DNA of 64,000 bases from Hymenobacter jeongseonensis (GCF_015694725.1 NZ_JADQDQ010000014.1:1-64000); one strand, 5' to 3'; positions 7,971 through 17,462 are shown, counted from the stretch's first letter. Translations and numbers: made by a program. Notes: generated by a model from the sequence alone, not told the origin.

Positions 7971-8543
7971 ATGCCCGCCCGCAAAACGTCTACATTCTGG
8001 TATTACATCGCAAAATTTGTGTTTTGGGTTTCCGGCTGGAAGCTGGGGCAAATCTGCAATCCGGAAATCAAGAAAAGCATGATGATTGCGGCCCCGCACA
8101 CCAGCAATTGGGACCTCATCATGGCCCGGGCCGCTTTCTACCTGATGGACGTGGACGTGCGCTTTACCGTGAAAAAAGAATGGACCGAACACTGGCTGCT
8201 GGGGGGCATGGTGCGGGCAGTGGGCGCCCTGGCCGTAGACCGCAGCAAGAACAACAGCCTAGTAGACGGCATGATAAAGCTCTTTGACCAACACGATGAG
8301 TTGGTGATTCTCATCACGCCGGAGGGCACGCGGGCCTACCAGCCGCGCTGGCGCAAGGGCTACTATTTTGCGGCTTTGGGGGCGGGTGTTCCCATCCGAC
8401 TGGGGTATCTCGATTACAAAAACAAAGAGGCCGGCATTGGCGAAGCCGTGTACCCCACGGGCGATTATGAAGCTGATGAAGCCAAAATCAAAGCGTTTTA
8501 CCGCACCAAAACCGGGCGTTTCCCTGAGAAAGGCATTCGCTAG
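7971..8543 (+). CDS. PlsC-like glycerol/lipid acyltransferase
   Basis: This 190-residue protein has the acyltransferase catalytic HTSNWD (H43 to D48, HX4D) and EGTR (E118-R121), with a hydrophobic N-terminal segment (about residues 8-24) that would anchor it to the inner membrane. These features define the 1-acylglycerol-3-phosphate acyltransferase superfamily; the exact acceptor is unknown. An alternative ATG at 7932 would add 13 residues (MPRSPINN...). The upstream patatin could generate its lysolipid substrate, which is an inference from adjacency. Confidence 0.85.
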   Translation: MPARKTSTFWYYIAKFVFWVSGWKLGQICNPEIKKSMMIAAPHTSNWDLIMARAAFYLMDVDVRFTVKKEWTEHWLLGGMVRAVGALAVDRSKNNSLVDGMIKLFDQHDELVILITPEGTRAYQPRWRKGYYFAALGAGVPIRLGYLDYKNKEAGIGEAVYPTGDYEADEAKIKAFYRTKTGRFPEKGIR

Positions 8544-8582
8544 CCGAACGGCCGGATTGGCGCGCTTTCTTATCTTACTGCC

Positions 8583-9158
8583 ATGGAAAAAATCTTCACC
8601 CTGCTTTGGATACTTTTTGCCATCGGGGTTTTCGTGTTCCGCATGATTGTGAAGATGCGCGACACCAACGTGCAGGAAAGCCAGGAGCGGCCCCGCAAAC
8701 CCGGTAGCGCCGTGCCAGAGCTGCCTACTGCCACGTTTCAGGAGTTGCTCCGGCAGATGCAAGCCAAGAATGCGGGCGAAACCAGCACCGAGGCCCAGGG
8801 GCCTATGTCTCGGTCGGCCGAAGCCCCTTCGCAGCCGGTGGGAAAGCGCACGCTTGGCGGCCGCCTGCTGCCCCGAGAAATTGCCCGCCCGGCCCGTACC
8901 CAGGAGCGTACCCGGGTGCGCCAAACATCGTTGGAAGCGCCCGCTGCGGGCCGTCCGCATACCCATTTGGGCCCGCTGGTGCGTCGCTCATCGAGCCTGC
9001 CCCGGGCCTCGCACGAAACGCCTTTGGTGCGGAGTGCACAGCCCACGGATGCGCCCCGCACCACGGCCCTAAACGCGACCGTGCGCCAGATGCTTAGCCA
9101 ACCGGCCACGGTACGAGCGGCGTTTGTGCTCAGCGAAATTTTCCAGCGCAGGTACTAG
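8583..9158 (+). CDS. Conserved membrane-anchored protein of unknown function
   Basis: This 191-residue protein has one N-terminal transmembrane helix (about residues 4-20) followed by a long basic, Pro/Arg/Ser-rich, probably disordered stretch. The last 20 or so residues end in AAFVLSEIFQRRY. That pattern, a TM anchor plus a short C-terminal motif ending in SEI(L/F)xRxY, recurs in small Bacteroidota proteins of unknown role as far as I recall. The middle region is expected to be poorly conserved. It starts 40 bases after the acyltransferase and is probably co-transcribed with it. Confidence 0.75.
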   Translation: MEKIFTLLWILFAIGVFVFRMIVKMRDTNVQESQERPRKPGSAVPELPTATFQELLRQMQAKNAGETSTEAQGPMSRSAEAPSQPVGKRTLGGRLLPREIARPARTQERTRVRQTSLEAPAAGRPHTHLGPLVRRSSSLPRASHETPLVRSAQPTDAPRTTALNATVRQMLSQPATVRAAFVLSEIFQRRY

Positions 9159-9182
9159 ACAGATTGGGCGTTACCGAGGGGG

Positions 9183-9845
9183 CTAATCCTGCGTGAGGGC
9201 GTAGGCCACGAGGTTGGCGCCCATGCGCAGGGCGGCATCGTGGGCGGCGGGGGTGTCTTCGGGGTAGGTGCCTAGGTCTTCCCAGCCGTTGCCGAGGTCG
9301 CATTCGTAGCTGTAGAAGCACACCAAGCGGCCCTTGTAGAGCAGGCCAAAGCCTTGGGCGCGTTTGCCGTCGTGCTCGTGCACTTTGGGCAGTCCGCCCG
9401 GAAACGAGAATTTCTGGTGATAAACGGGGTGGGAGAAGGGCAATTCCACAAACTCCAGTTCGGGGAAGACCTTTTTCATTTCGGGCCGGATGAATTTATC
9501 GAGCCCGTAGTTGTCGTCGATGTGCAAGAAGCCGCCGCCGGTGAGGTAGCGGCGCAGGTTTTTGGCCTCGGCAGCGGTGAAGGTGACGTTGCCGTGCCCG
9601 GTCATGTGCACGAACGGGTAGGTGAGGAGCTCCGGGGCGTCCAACTCCACGGTGGCTTCCTCGGGCGCAATGTTGGTTTTCAGCGTCTGGTTGCAGAACT
9701 GAATGAGGTTGGGCAGCGAGGTCTTGTTGGCGTACCAGTCGCCGCCGCCGCCGTAGTGCAGTTTGGCAATTTTGAAGCTGTAGCTGGGGCCCGCGGCCGT
9801 GAGCGACAGCAGGCACAGAAACGTCAAGAGCAGGTGTTTCAGCAT
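9183..9845 (-). CDS. DUF4159 domain protein, exported
   Basis: The 220-residue protein has an N-terminal signal peptide (hydrophobic residues 4-19, ending near AAGPSYS). The rest matches the DUF4159 pattern: YGGGGDWYAN near the start, a GGG-FLHIDDNYG segment, and PFSHPVYH. The domain is related to class I glutamine amidotransferase-like/ThuA folds, but its reaction is unknown. In other bacteria DUF4159 genes often lie near MoxR/von Willebrand operons; none is seen here. It converges on the preceding plus-strand gene and is separated by 115 bases from the receiver gene upstream. Confidence 0.82.
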   Translation of the reverse strand: MLKHLLLTFLCLLSLTAAGPSYSFKIAKLHYGGGGDWYANKTSLPNLIQFCNQTLKTNIAPEEATVELDAPELLTYPFVHMTGHGNVTFTAAEAKNLRRYLTGGGFLHIDDNYGLDKFIRPEMKKVFPELEFVELPFSHPVYHQKFSFPGGLPKVHEHDGKRAQGFGLLYKGRLVCFYSYECDLGNGWEDLGTYPEDTPAAHDAALRMGANLVAYALTQD

Positions 9846-9960
9846 AGCATTTAGTGGCAGCCCAAGCCCGCCTTCCCTACAAAGTAAGGGCTGGGGCGGA
9901 AAGTTCAGGGGCCAGGCCGCGTTGAGCCGCCCCTTTGCGGCGGCGGCGAGCGGTGGCGTT

Positions 9961-10344
9961 TTAGGTGTTGAGCGGAACAAGCTTTTGCTTCAGCAGGCCA
10001 AAGTCAATGGGTTTGACCAAAAAGTCGCTGGCGCCAAGCTGCAGGGCTTTGGCGTGGCTCTCTTTGTCGCCGTAGGCGGTGATAATCATGATGGTAGGCG
10101 GGGGGTTGGGGTGGTCTTGCTTGATGCGGCGCAGCAGTTCCAGGCCGCTCATGCCGGGCATGTTGATGTCCGAAAGAATGAGCACAACTTCGGAATAATG
10201 CTCTTCTTCCAAGAGGTAGTTGAGGGCCTCTTCGCCCGAAAAGGCAAACACAAACGAAAACAAGCCTTCGCGGATTTCGCGCCGGAACCGCTGCTCAAAC
10301 AGCAGCTTGACGTCCATTTCATCGTCAACAACCAGGATTTTCAT
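9961..10344 (-). CDS. Stand-alone response regulator receiver domain
   Basis: This 127-residue CheY-like protein has no output domain. The acidic pair D7/D8, phospho-acceptor D59 (in LSDINMPG), the Thr of IITAYGD and the Lys of FLVKPID are all present, so it should be phosphorylated normally. Its ATG shares one base with the stop codon of the upstream histidine kinase (TAATG), which implies translational coupling and a cognate pair. With no DNA-binding domain, it must act by protein-protein contact or pass phosphate onward. Confidence 0.92.
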   Translation of the reverse strand: MKILVVDDEMDVKLLFEQRFRREIREGLFSFVFAFSGEEALNYLLEEEHYSEVVLILSDINMPGMSGLELLRRIKQDHPNPPPTIMIITAYGDKESHAKALQLGASDFLVKPIDFGLLKQKLVPLNT

Positions 10345-12581
10345 TACACAGCGTACGTTAGTGGCGGGTTTTTTTCCTCGTTTGCCGGCAAGCAAATGGT
10401 AAATTCCGTGAACTCGCCTTCGGTGGAATCAAAGGTGATGGTGCCGTTGTGGCCTTTGGTCACAATGTCGTAGCTCAGCGAGAGGCCCAAGCCGGTGCCT
10501 TCGCCGGGCGGCTTGGTGGTAAAAAAAGGCTGAAATATTTTCTCGCGCACCGTTCGGGGGATTCCCATGCCGTTGTCGCGCACGCGCACGGCCACGTGGC
10601 CCTGAGCGCAGCGGCTGGTGGTCACGCTCACCTCGGGCTGGTAGCCGGGCTGCCCTAGTTTCTGGCGTTGCTGCACGGCGTAGAAGGCATTGGTGAACAG
10701 GTTGAGCAGCACGCGCCCAATGTCTTGGGATATCGCCTCAATGGGCCCAAGGGTATCGTCGAAATTGGTGGTGAGGGTGGCGTTGAAAGATTTGTCCTTG
10801 GCCCGTAAGCCGTGGTAAGCCAGGCGCAGGTACTCGTCGGCCAGTTGGTTGAGGTTGGTGGGTTGCCGCTCGCCGGCTTTGGCGCGGGAGTGTTCCAGCA
10901 TGTTTTTCACAATGCTATCGGCCCGGTGCCCGTGGTAGGTGATTTTTTCCAGGTCCTGGGTCAGCTCGGTCAACAAGCCGTCAGCGCTGGATTTATCTTC
11001 GCCAGCTAAGCCGGCTAAGGGGCCTTCTTTGAGTTCGGCCAATAATTCCACGGCCACATCGGCGAAATTGTTGATGAAGTTGAGTGGGTTCTGGATTTCG
11101 TGGGCAATGCCGGCCGTGAGCTCCCCCAGCGAAGCCATTTTTTCGCGCTGAACCAGCTGGTATTGCGTGGTTTGCAGGTTGCTGACGGTTTGCTGCAGGG
11201 CGGCCGTGCGTTGCTGCACCTGCCGTTCGAGGGTTTCATTTTGCTGCGCCAATAATTGCTGCTTTTCCCGTTGTTGGTCCAGCATCTGGGACGAAAGGCG
11301 CCGCACTTGCACCAGCTTCACGGCCAGCAGGCGGCTATCGAGGGCAAAACGACGGGTGAGGAAAAGCGAAATGGCCAGCACCGGACTCAGAAAGGCCGGG
11401 AACGTGAGCAACGTGTGCACCGGAATGCCCAACACCTCCTTCATCAGTAGGTGCGATTGGTACGTTGCCATATAGGCAAAGGCCACCAGCATGGCCAAGG
11501 CCACGCCAAAACCCGCGGCGATGATGCCCGCCGCCCGCTTGGTTTTGCGCAGCGCCCCCAGCGTCAGGCGAAGCTGCTCGGCGGATACCAGCACCATAAA
11601 AATGACTGTTGGGTACCAGCTGATGCGGTGGCCCAGTTCGTGCCCAAAGGTGAGCAGCAGCAGGCTCAGGACATTGATAATCCAAAGCCCGAAGTATATG
11701 CGGCCCACCTGCACATTGAAGAGGCTGTAGAGGGCACGCAAGGCCAGCAAGCTGCCGGTTTGCAGCGTGACGTAGGAAAGTATGTCGGCCCAGACGCGCA
11801 GGTCCAGGCGGTGTATTTCGTCGAGGAAGCCAGTGCAGCAGAAACTGCTTGCCGCTAACAGGGTATACAGGGCAAAGTAAATATTGGCGCGCTGGGCCGA
11901 ATTGTAGATATAAAACCCGAAATGCAGCAAACTGATGAGCAGAAATGCGCCAACCAGCAGCATGTCCGCGGTTTTGTAGGTAGCTTCGTACTGAAAAGCT
12001 TTCAAAACCTGAGGCAGGCTATTGATGCGCGCCTGAAAAAAAACGGGCACCAAGAAGTGGTTAAAGTTCAGGGCCGGCGTCCAGGGCGAAATCCGCACCG
12101 CCAGTACTTGCTCGCCTCCGCTGCCGAGCGGGAGTTCAAGGGGTTCCCCATCAGGCCAGATGGGGCGCACCTGGGCGGGGGCAGAACTGACGGTGCCGTA
12201 GCGGCGCAGCAACCGGCCGTTGAAGTAGATTTCCGATGCCGCATACTGATAGACGCCCAGTGTGAGGGTGCGATTCTGGAGGCCTGGGCCCACCCGGAAC
12301 CGCAGCCGCAGCCACCCCACGCTGGCCTGCTGCACCTGCGGCAATCGTTGCAGACATTGCGTTGGATTGATGGGCTGCCACTGGCGGTCATCGGCAGTGG
12401 GCTCAGCCCAGGCGGGATTGTCGCCGGGCTGATAGGTCCAGCCGCTGTCCAGCACCATGCCATCGGGTGGCAAACTGTTGAGGGTGAGTACTACCCGCGG
12501 TGCGGGCTGCGCACAAACAAGCGACGCCCAGCAAACCAGGAATACCCAAAGCAGCCCTTTTATCGGTAGGTGGAAATGCAT
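10344..12581 (-). CDS. 7TM (7TMR-DISM-like) sensor histidine kinase
   Basis: The 745-residue protein has a signal peptide (1-24), an extracytoplasmic jelly-roll-like region (about 30-190, DISMED2 type), and seven predicted transmembrane helices (about 203-415). A coiled coil follows (about 425-480) and then the kinase core. Phospho-acceptor His is at about 494 in GIAHEIQNPLNF. N-box NLFTNAFYAV, DNGMGIP and GEGTGLGLSLSYDIV make a complete ATP site. It is coupled to the receiver gene downstream. Its catalytic half is strikingly similar to that of the divergent kinase at 12827. DISM-type sensors are thought to bind carbohydrate-like ligands; the ligand here is unknown. Confidence 0.92.
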   Translation of the reverse strand: MHFHLPIKGLLWVFLVCWASLVCAQPAPRVVLTLNSLPPDGMVLDSGWTYQPGDNPAWAEPTADDRQWQPINPTQCLQRLPQVQQASVGWLRLRFRVGPGLQNRTLTLGVYQYAASEIYFNGRLLRRYGTVSSAPAQVRPIWPDGEPLELPLGSGGEQVLAVRISPWTPALNFNHFLVPVFFQARINSLPQVLKAFQYEATYKTADMLLVGAFLLISLLHFGFYIYNSAQRANIYFALYTLLAASSFCCTGFLDEIHRLDLRVWADILSYVTLQTGSLLALRALYSLFNVQVGRIYFGLWIINVLSLLLLTFGHELGHRISWYPTVIFMVLVSAEQLRLTLGALRKTKRAAGIIAAGFGVALAMLVAFAYMATYQSHLLMKEVLGIPVHTLLTFPAFLSPVLAISLFLTRRFALDSRLLAVKLVQVRRLSSQMLDQQREKQQLLAQQNETLERQVQQRTAALQQTVSNLQTTQYQLVQREKMASLGELTAGIAHEIQNPLNFINNFADVAVELLAELKEGPLAGLAGEDKSSADGLLTELTQDLEKITYHGHRADSIVKNMLEHSRAKAGERQPTNLNQLADEYLRLAYHGLRAKDKSFNATLTTNFDDTLGPIEAISQDIGRVLLNLFTNAFYAVQQRQKLGQPGYQPEVSVTTSRCAQGHVAVRVRDNGMGIPRTVREKIFQPFFTTKPPGEGTGLGLSLSYDIVTKGHNGTITFDSTEGEFTEFTICLPANEEKNPPLTYAV

Positions 12582-12826
12582 AGTGTGGACGGTGCGGTGC
12601 CAGAAAATTCCCGGTAGGGTTGGCTAAGTCAGGTTGAATAATGGGATGATGCTATTTGGCATACATCTGATGATTAGTGAGTTACGCAATTAGTCTTTGG
12701 GCTTTGCGTTGGTCGACTCAAACGAGAGGTGCCGCTAGCCAGCATGCTAAATATAATATCAACATAATTGGAATAACTTTAACATTATTGCTGAAAATTG
12801 TTGCGCCCGCCGTTTCTGTTGTGCTT

Positions 12827-14359
12827 ATGCCGCGCCTTACCGACTCCGATAATGCCGCTACCAACCTCGGCCAGAAAATATTTTCGCCGGTAGCGAAGCT
12901 GTGGCAAATCCTCATCAATATCGGCGTGCAGCCCAACCTCACCAATTGGCAATGGAAGCGCGTGCGCCTACTCAATGGCATTAGCTGCGTCACCATTGCC
13001 ATTTATGCCGGCTACGCCACGGTCTTCTTCAATTCCCCCGATTTTCTGATTTTTCGCATTTGCCTGAGCGGCGTCCTGCTCAACCTGCCGCCGCTGCTTT
13101 TTAATTATCACCACCGCTACGACGCCGCCGCTTACTACAGCGTGCTGAGCGTGATGGGCCTGTGCTCGTTCATTGCCATTGCCCGGAAGTACGACGGGGT
13201 GGAATACTATCTGCTTTCCAACAGCATTGTGCCCATGCTGTTCTTCCGCAACTTCTGGAAAATATCCGTCCTGTTTGCGCTCAATGTAGCGGCGTTTTTC
13301 CTGGTGCGCCAGGCCATGGCGTTTGTCGAACCGTTTCTGTATGTGGAAGATAGTGTGTATTTCTACAATACCAACCTGTTCTTGTGCTTCGTCGCGCTGT
13401 TTGTGGTGGTGTATTATTTTCGGGAAGAAAACTTCCGTCAGGAATGGCTGCTTTTGCAGAAAAACGACACCCTAGCACAGTCGCTGGAGCACCTGCAAAA
13501 CACCCAGGCACAGTTGGTGCAGCAGGAAAAGCTGGCCTCGCTGGGCGCCCTGACGGCGGGCATTGCCCACGAAATCCAGAACCCGCTCAACTTCGTCGAT
13601 AACTTTTCGGAGGTGAGCGTGGAGCTCGTGGCGGAGCTGCGGGACGTGCTGGAACACGAAACCGTGTCGGAGCAGGGCAAGCAGGCCCTTGGGCACTTGC
13701 TGGATGATTTGGTCCAAAGCCAGCAAAAGGTGAACGAGCACGCCGACCGCGCCGGCCGCATCGTGAAAAACATGCTGCAGCACTCGCGCACCAGCACCGG
13801 CGAGCGGCAACCCACCGACCTCAACCGGCTGGCCGACGAGTACCTGCGCCTGGCCTACCACGGCTGGCGGGCCAAGGACAAATCTTTCAACGCCACCCTC
13901 ACCACCGATTTTAGTTTGCGCCTGGGCTTGGTGCCCCTGGTGGTGGAGGACATGGGCCGCGTGCTGCTCAACCTATACAACAACGCGTTTTATGGCGTGA
14001 GCAAGCGGGCCCAAGAGCTACCGGCGGGGGCTTCGTACACGCCCACGGTATCGGTGAGCTCGCAGCGCAGCGCGCAGGGCGTGTACCTGCGGGTGCGCGA
14101 CAACGGCATCGGTATTCCGCCCAACATCATCGACAGCATTTTCCACCCCTTTTTCACCACCAAGCCGCCCGGCGAAGGGACCGGCCTGGGCCTCTCGTTG
14201 AGCCACGAAATAGTAACCCAAGGCCACGGCGGCTCTCTGACGGTTAAGTCGGTGCCGGGCGATTTTACCGAATTTACCATTCGGCTCCCGCTCACCCCAA
14301 ATGCTTCCGCAAACAACCGCTACAGCAGTGAAAACGGACGAGGCCATTCTGAACACTAG
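12827..14359 (+). CDS. Membrane sensor histidine kinase
   Basis: This 510-residue protein has about six transmembrane helices between residues 47 and 199 with short loops and no large periplasmic domain. A coiled coil and a complete kinase core follow: GIAHEIQNPL with His near 247, N-box near 381, DNGIGIPP near 425, and GEGTGLGLSLSHEIV near 450. The core shares long identical stretches (such as LADEYLRLAYHG and RAKDKSFNATLTT) with the divergent kinase at 10344-12581, although the sensors are unrelated. No receiver gene follows, so it may share the receiver at 9961. I chose ATG 12827 (MPRLTDSDN); the frame is open further upstream without other support. Confidence 0.88.
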   Translation: MPRLTDSDNAATNLGQKIFSPVAKLWQILINIGVQPNLTNWQWKRVRLLNGISCVTIAIYAGYATVFFNSPDFLIFRICLSGVLLNLPPLLFNYHHRYDAAAYYSVLSVMGLCSFIAIARKYDGVEYYLLSNSIVPMLFFRNFWKISVLFALNVAAFFLVRQAMAFVEPFLYVEDSVYFYNTNLFLCFVALFVVVYYFREENFRQEWLLLQKNDTLAQSLEHLQNTQAQLVQQEKLASLGALTAGIAHEIQNPLNFVDNFSEVSVELVAELRDVLEHETVSEQGKQALGHLLDDLVQSQQKVNEHADRAGRIVKNMLQHSRTSTGERQPTDLNRLADEYLRLAYHGWRAKDKSFNATLTTDFSLRLGLVPLVVEDMGRVLLNLYNNAFYGVSKRAQELPAGASYTPTVSVSSQRSAQGVYLRVRDNGIGIPPNIIDSIFHPFFTTKPPGEGTGLGLSLSHEIVTQGHGGSLTVKSVPGDFTEFTIRLPLTPNASANNRYSSENGRGHSEH

Positions 14360-14479
14360 CTACTGAAGCGGCATTTCCTATTTCCGGCGGCGAGCAAAGC
14401 CTGCACCCTGGCAGAACTGCCGTCAAATAAATCGGACCGCCCGGACAACCTTTGGCCGAATGCGCCGGTCATGTGCTCA

Positions 14480-15523
14480 ATGAAAATAATCCACGGTATG
14501 TTGTTGGCCTGCTTGGCGCTGGCCAGCTGCGAGAAGGAGGCTGAGGCCCCTGTACTTAGCCAAAGCGTTGTCTCTTTGCCTTTTGAGGACGCTTCGCTCA
14601 AACTGGAGGTGGTCACGACTTCGTTGCCTGATTGGGTAACCGACATTCATTTTGCGGATGCCTCGGTGGGCCTTGCTATCACTTATACCGGCAGCATCTA
14701 CCGGACCACTGACAGTGGAAAAAAGTGGACATTACAGCATAGCAATGCAACGGCCGACCAGCCCCTACAGCGCCTTGAATTTACCAGCCTGCTTGTGGGG
14801 TATGCCGTGGGCGGCTCCCGGGCCTGCAGTGGGGCGAACTGCACGCCTGCGGGCGGGCTAATATTGAAAACCGTGGATGGCGGCGCCACTTGGGCAAGCG
14901 TTTACCAGGCTGCCCGCGTCGAAATTGTGGCCATTGCGGCAAATAGCCGCGGCGAGCTGTTTGCCATTTCCAAAGGCCCAAACACCCAACTCCTGAAAAG
15001 CAGCAACGCGGGCACCACCTGGGCCCCCGTCGCTGAGTTTGCCTTTCCGTTAGCAGAAATTGCCTTCGACAACACCTTTGGCTACTGCGCCGGTGCCAAC
15101 GGAAAGATTATCGGCAGCCTCGACAACGGAACGACGTGGAATGCCCTACCAACGCTTACTTCTAACTATTTCAACGATTTGAAATTCTTGACCAGCAGCG
15201 GTTACTGTATTTCAAATAACTCCCTGGTTTATAAAACCACAGACAACGGTCAGAACTGGGTCGAGCTTCCCCAGGCCGGAGTGAGTGCATTTGTAGTCAA
15301 TCCGCTGACGGCAACCAGCGTTCTGGTTTTCGGGGCTGGCCGCTACAGTGGAGGAGACTTTGGGACTTACGATGGCGCCGTGATGCAAACGACCAACGGC
15401 GGTGCGGGCTGGCACCAATTGGAACTGCGCAATATTGGCGCAGTTCGCTATACCAGCTTTTACAGCGCTACCAGGGGCTATGCGGCGGCGGGCCGGGCGC
15501 TGGTGCAGGTGACCGTGAAGTAA
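14480..15523 (+). CDS. YCF48-like beta-propeller lipoprotein
   Basis: The 347-residue protein begins with a lipoprotein signal (LASC lipobox, Cys17), so it should be anchored to an envelope membrane. The mature part is a series of repeats with Gly-x-Thr-Trp and TTDxGxxW signatures (for example TTDSGKKWTL, TVDGGATWA, SSNAGTTWA, SLDNGTTWN, TTDNGQNWV, TTNGGAGWH). These are the BNR/YCF48-type blades of photosystem-assembly-factor-like propellers common in Bacteroidota surface proteins. The ligand or partner is unknown. ATG 14480 is preferred over 14471 because it gives a normal lipoprotein signal. Confidence 0.85.
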   Translation: MKIIHGMLLACLALASCEKEAEAPVLSQSVVSLPFEDASLKLEVVTTSLPDWVTDIHFADASVGLAITYTGSIYRTTDSGKKWTLQHSNATADQPLQRLEFTSLLVGYAVGGSRACSGANCTPAGGLILKTVDGGATWASVYQAARVEIVAIAANSRGELFAISKGPNTQLLKSSNAGTTWAPVAEFAFPLAEIAFDNTFGYCAGANGKIIGSLDNGTTWNALPTLTSNYFNDLKFLTSSGYCISNNSLVYKTTDNGQNWVELPQAGVSAFVVNPLTATSVLVFGAGRYSGGDFGTYDGAVMQTTNGGAGWHQLELRNIGAVRYTSFYSATRGYAAAGRALVQVTVK

Positions 15524-15562
15524 CCACGCCCCGCAATTGGGTTCGCGTCGGGTAGGGCCAGC

Positions 15563-16261
15563 CTATTCGCGCACCAGATGCACCGTGAACACCGCTGCCA
15601 GGGCCGCAGTTTCTGTACGCAAGCGCGAGCTGCCCAGCGTGACCGGCCGAATTCCCCGGCTGAGGGCCAGCTCAATCTCAGCGGGGGTGAAATCGCCTTC
15701 CGGCCCAATGAGCACGCAACAGCCGTTGCCCGTTGCCGCCACTTGGGTTAAAGCGGTGCGTTCACCTTCTTCCAAGTGGGCAATGAAGGTGGTTTCGGAA
15801 GCTGCTGCGCCCACGAAAGCTGCGTAATCCGTCATTTCGTCCAGTTGCGGCAGCCATGCCTGGCCCGATTGCTTCATCGCGCTGATGGCAATTTTCTCCA
15901 GCCGGTCCAGCTTGAGCTCGCGGCGCTCGGAACGGGCGCAGCGTAGGAACGTGATGCGCTCCACGCCAATTTCCACGGCTTTCTCCACGAACCACTCCAT
16001 GCGGTCAAGGTTTTTAGTGGGCGCCACGGCCACGTGGGTGAAGTAGGAGCGGGGCGGCATACTTTCGTGCTGCGTGATGCGGAGTTGGCAGCGCTTGGGG
16101 TTGGCGTCGGCCACTGCCGCGTCGTAGCGGCTGCCGCGGCCGTCCAGCAGCTCCACTACGTCGCCGGTGCCGAGGCGCAGCACCCGCACGGCGTGCTTGC
16201 TTTCGTCTTCGGGCAGCGTGTAGGTGGGGCCGGTGAGGTCGGGCGCGTAAAAAGTATGCAT
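15563..16261 (-). CDS. rsmE: 16S rRNA (uracil-1498-N3)-methyltransferase
   Basis: This SAM-dependent SPOUT enzyme methylates U1498 of 16S rRNA in the small ribosomal subunit. The 232-residue length is normal. Family signatures are clear: the N-terminal PUA-like barrel with SKHAVRVLRLG, EKAVEIGVERI, IGPEGDF, and GSSRLRTETA, the knotted SAM-binding loop near the C-terminus. It is convergent with the preceding lipoprotein gene with 39 bases between and no obvious terminator. Confidence 0.95.
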   Translation of the reverse strand: MHTFYAPDLTGPTYTLPEDESKHAVRVLRLGTGDVVELLDGRGSRYDAAVADANPKRCQLRITQHESMPPRSYFTHVAVAPTKNLDRMEWFVEKAVEIGVERITFLRCARSERRELKLDRLEKIAISAMKQSGQAWLPQLDEMTDYAAFVGAAASETTFIAHLEEGERTALTQVAATGNGCCVLIGPEGDFTPAEIELALSRGIRPVTLGSSRLRTETAALAAVFTVHLVRE

Positions 16262-16410
16262 GGGGCAAAGAACGGCACTGAATGAAAAAGCAGCTGCCGG
16301 GCGGGGCGCGCGGCCGGGTAAGCGCGGGAATAACCAGGCTTTCCAGCGCCTCGTAAGTACTTGTCAGGCGCAGCGTATGCCGATTGTTTCACTTCCTTTT
16401 CAACTTACCT

Positions 16411-17448
16411 ATGAAACCTACCCTCAAGAATTTGCAAGACCAAATCATGGTTATTACGGGTGCCTCGTCGGGCATTGGCCTGGTCACCGCCCGCATGGCG
16501 GCCAGGGAAGGGGCCCGCCTTGTGCTGGCCGCGCGCACGGAGGATGCCCTGCGCCAGCTCGCCGATGAAATCAATCAGGCCGGCGGACAGGCCATCTACG
16601 TGGTGGCCGATGTAAGCCAGCAAGCCGACGTACAGCGCATTTCCCGTGCGGCTATTGAGCGGTTCGGGGGCTTCGATACCTGGGTGAACGACGCCGGCGT
16701 CTCCATTTATGGCAAGGTGGAAGACATGCCCATCGACGATATGCGCAAGCTCTTTGATACCAACGTGTGGGGCTTGATTTATGGCTCATTGGAAGCCGCG
16801 AAACACCTCAAAATGCGCGGCGGTGCCATTGTCAACATTGGCAGCATCTTGTCGGAAACCACCGCCATTCTGCAGACCATTTACAGCGCCAGCAAGCACG
16901 CGGTGAAAGGCTTCACCGACGGCCTGCGCATGGAGTTGGAAATGGACGGTGCCCCCGTAGCCGTGTCGCTGGTGAAGCCGGCGGCCATCGACACGCCTTA
17001 CACGCTCAACGCCAAGAACTACATGGACCGCGAGCCCCAGCACGCGCCCCCTGCCTACGCCCCCGACCTCGTAGCCGAAGCCATTCTGCACTGCGCCGAA
17101 AACGGGCAGCGCGAAGTGACCGTGGGCGGCGGCGGCAAAATGATAAACGCCATGAGCCATTACGCGCCCAGCCTGACCGATAAGTTCATGGAAAAGGTGT
17201 TTTCTAAACAGACCAAGTCCAACCGCCCAGCCCGCCCCCGCTCCGACAATGGCCTCGACCACGCCAACGCCCGCCTCAAGGAGCGCGGCAACTACCCCGG
17301 CCACGCGCACGAAACCAGCATTTATACTACCGCCACTACGCACCCGCTGGTTGCCGCCGCGGTGCTGGCCGGAGCCGGCGTAGGCCTGGCCGCGTGGATG
17401 AACCGTTCGGCCACGGCAACGAAAAAGCAAAACGGGCAATCGGCCTAG
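16411..17448 (+). CDS. SDR-family oxidoreductase with C-terminal membrane helix
   Basis: The 345-residue protein is a classical short-chain dehydrogenase: cofactor loop GASSGIG (residues 17-23), NDAGVS, catalytic Ser145 and Y158xxxK162 in YSASK. It is about 90 residues longer than a standard SDR. The extension is basic, rich in Arg/His/Pro, and ends with a hydrophobic helix (about 310-329) plus a short tail. It may tether the enzyme to the membrane. Long SDRs of this architecture are often stress-linked in environmental bacteria; substrate unknown. The ATG at 16411 directly precedes the Rossmann domain. Confidence 0.9.
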   Translation: MKPTLKNLQDQIMVITGASSGIGLVTARMAAREGARLVLAARTEDALRQLADEINQAGGQAIYVVADVSQQADVQRISRAAIERFGGFDTWVNDAGVSIYGKVEDMPIDDMRKLFDTNVWGLIYGSLEAAKHLKMRGGAIVNIGSILSETTAILQTIYSASKHAVKGFTDGLRMELEMDGAPVAVSLVKPAAIDTPYTLNAKNYMDREPQHAPPAYAPDLVAEAILHCAENGQREVTVGGGGKMINAMSHYAPSLTDKFMEKVFSKQTKSNRPARPRSDNGLDHANARLKERGNYPGHAHETSIYTTATTHPLVAAAVLAGAGVGLAAWMNRSATATKKQNGQSA

Positions 17449-17462
17449 CTTTTAGCTGAGTG

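Noticed and set aside
9850..9980. N-terminal extension of the DUF4159 protein
   Set aside because: The extra 45 codons overlap the receiver gene end and lack protein character; MLKHLLL at 9845 gives a normal signal peptide.
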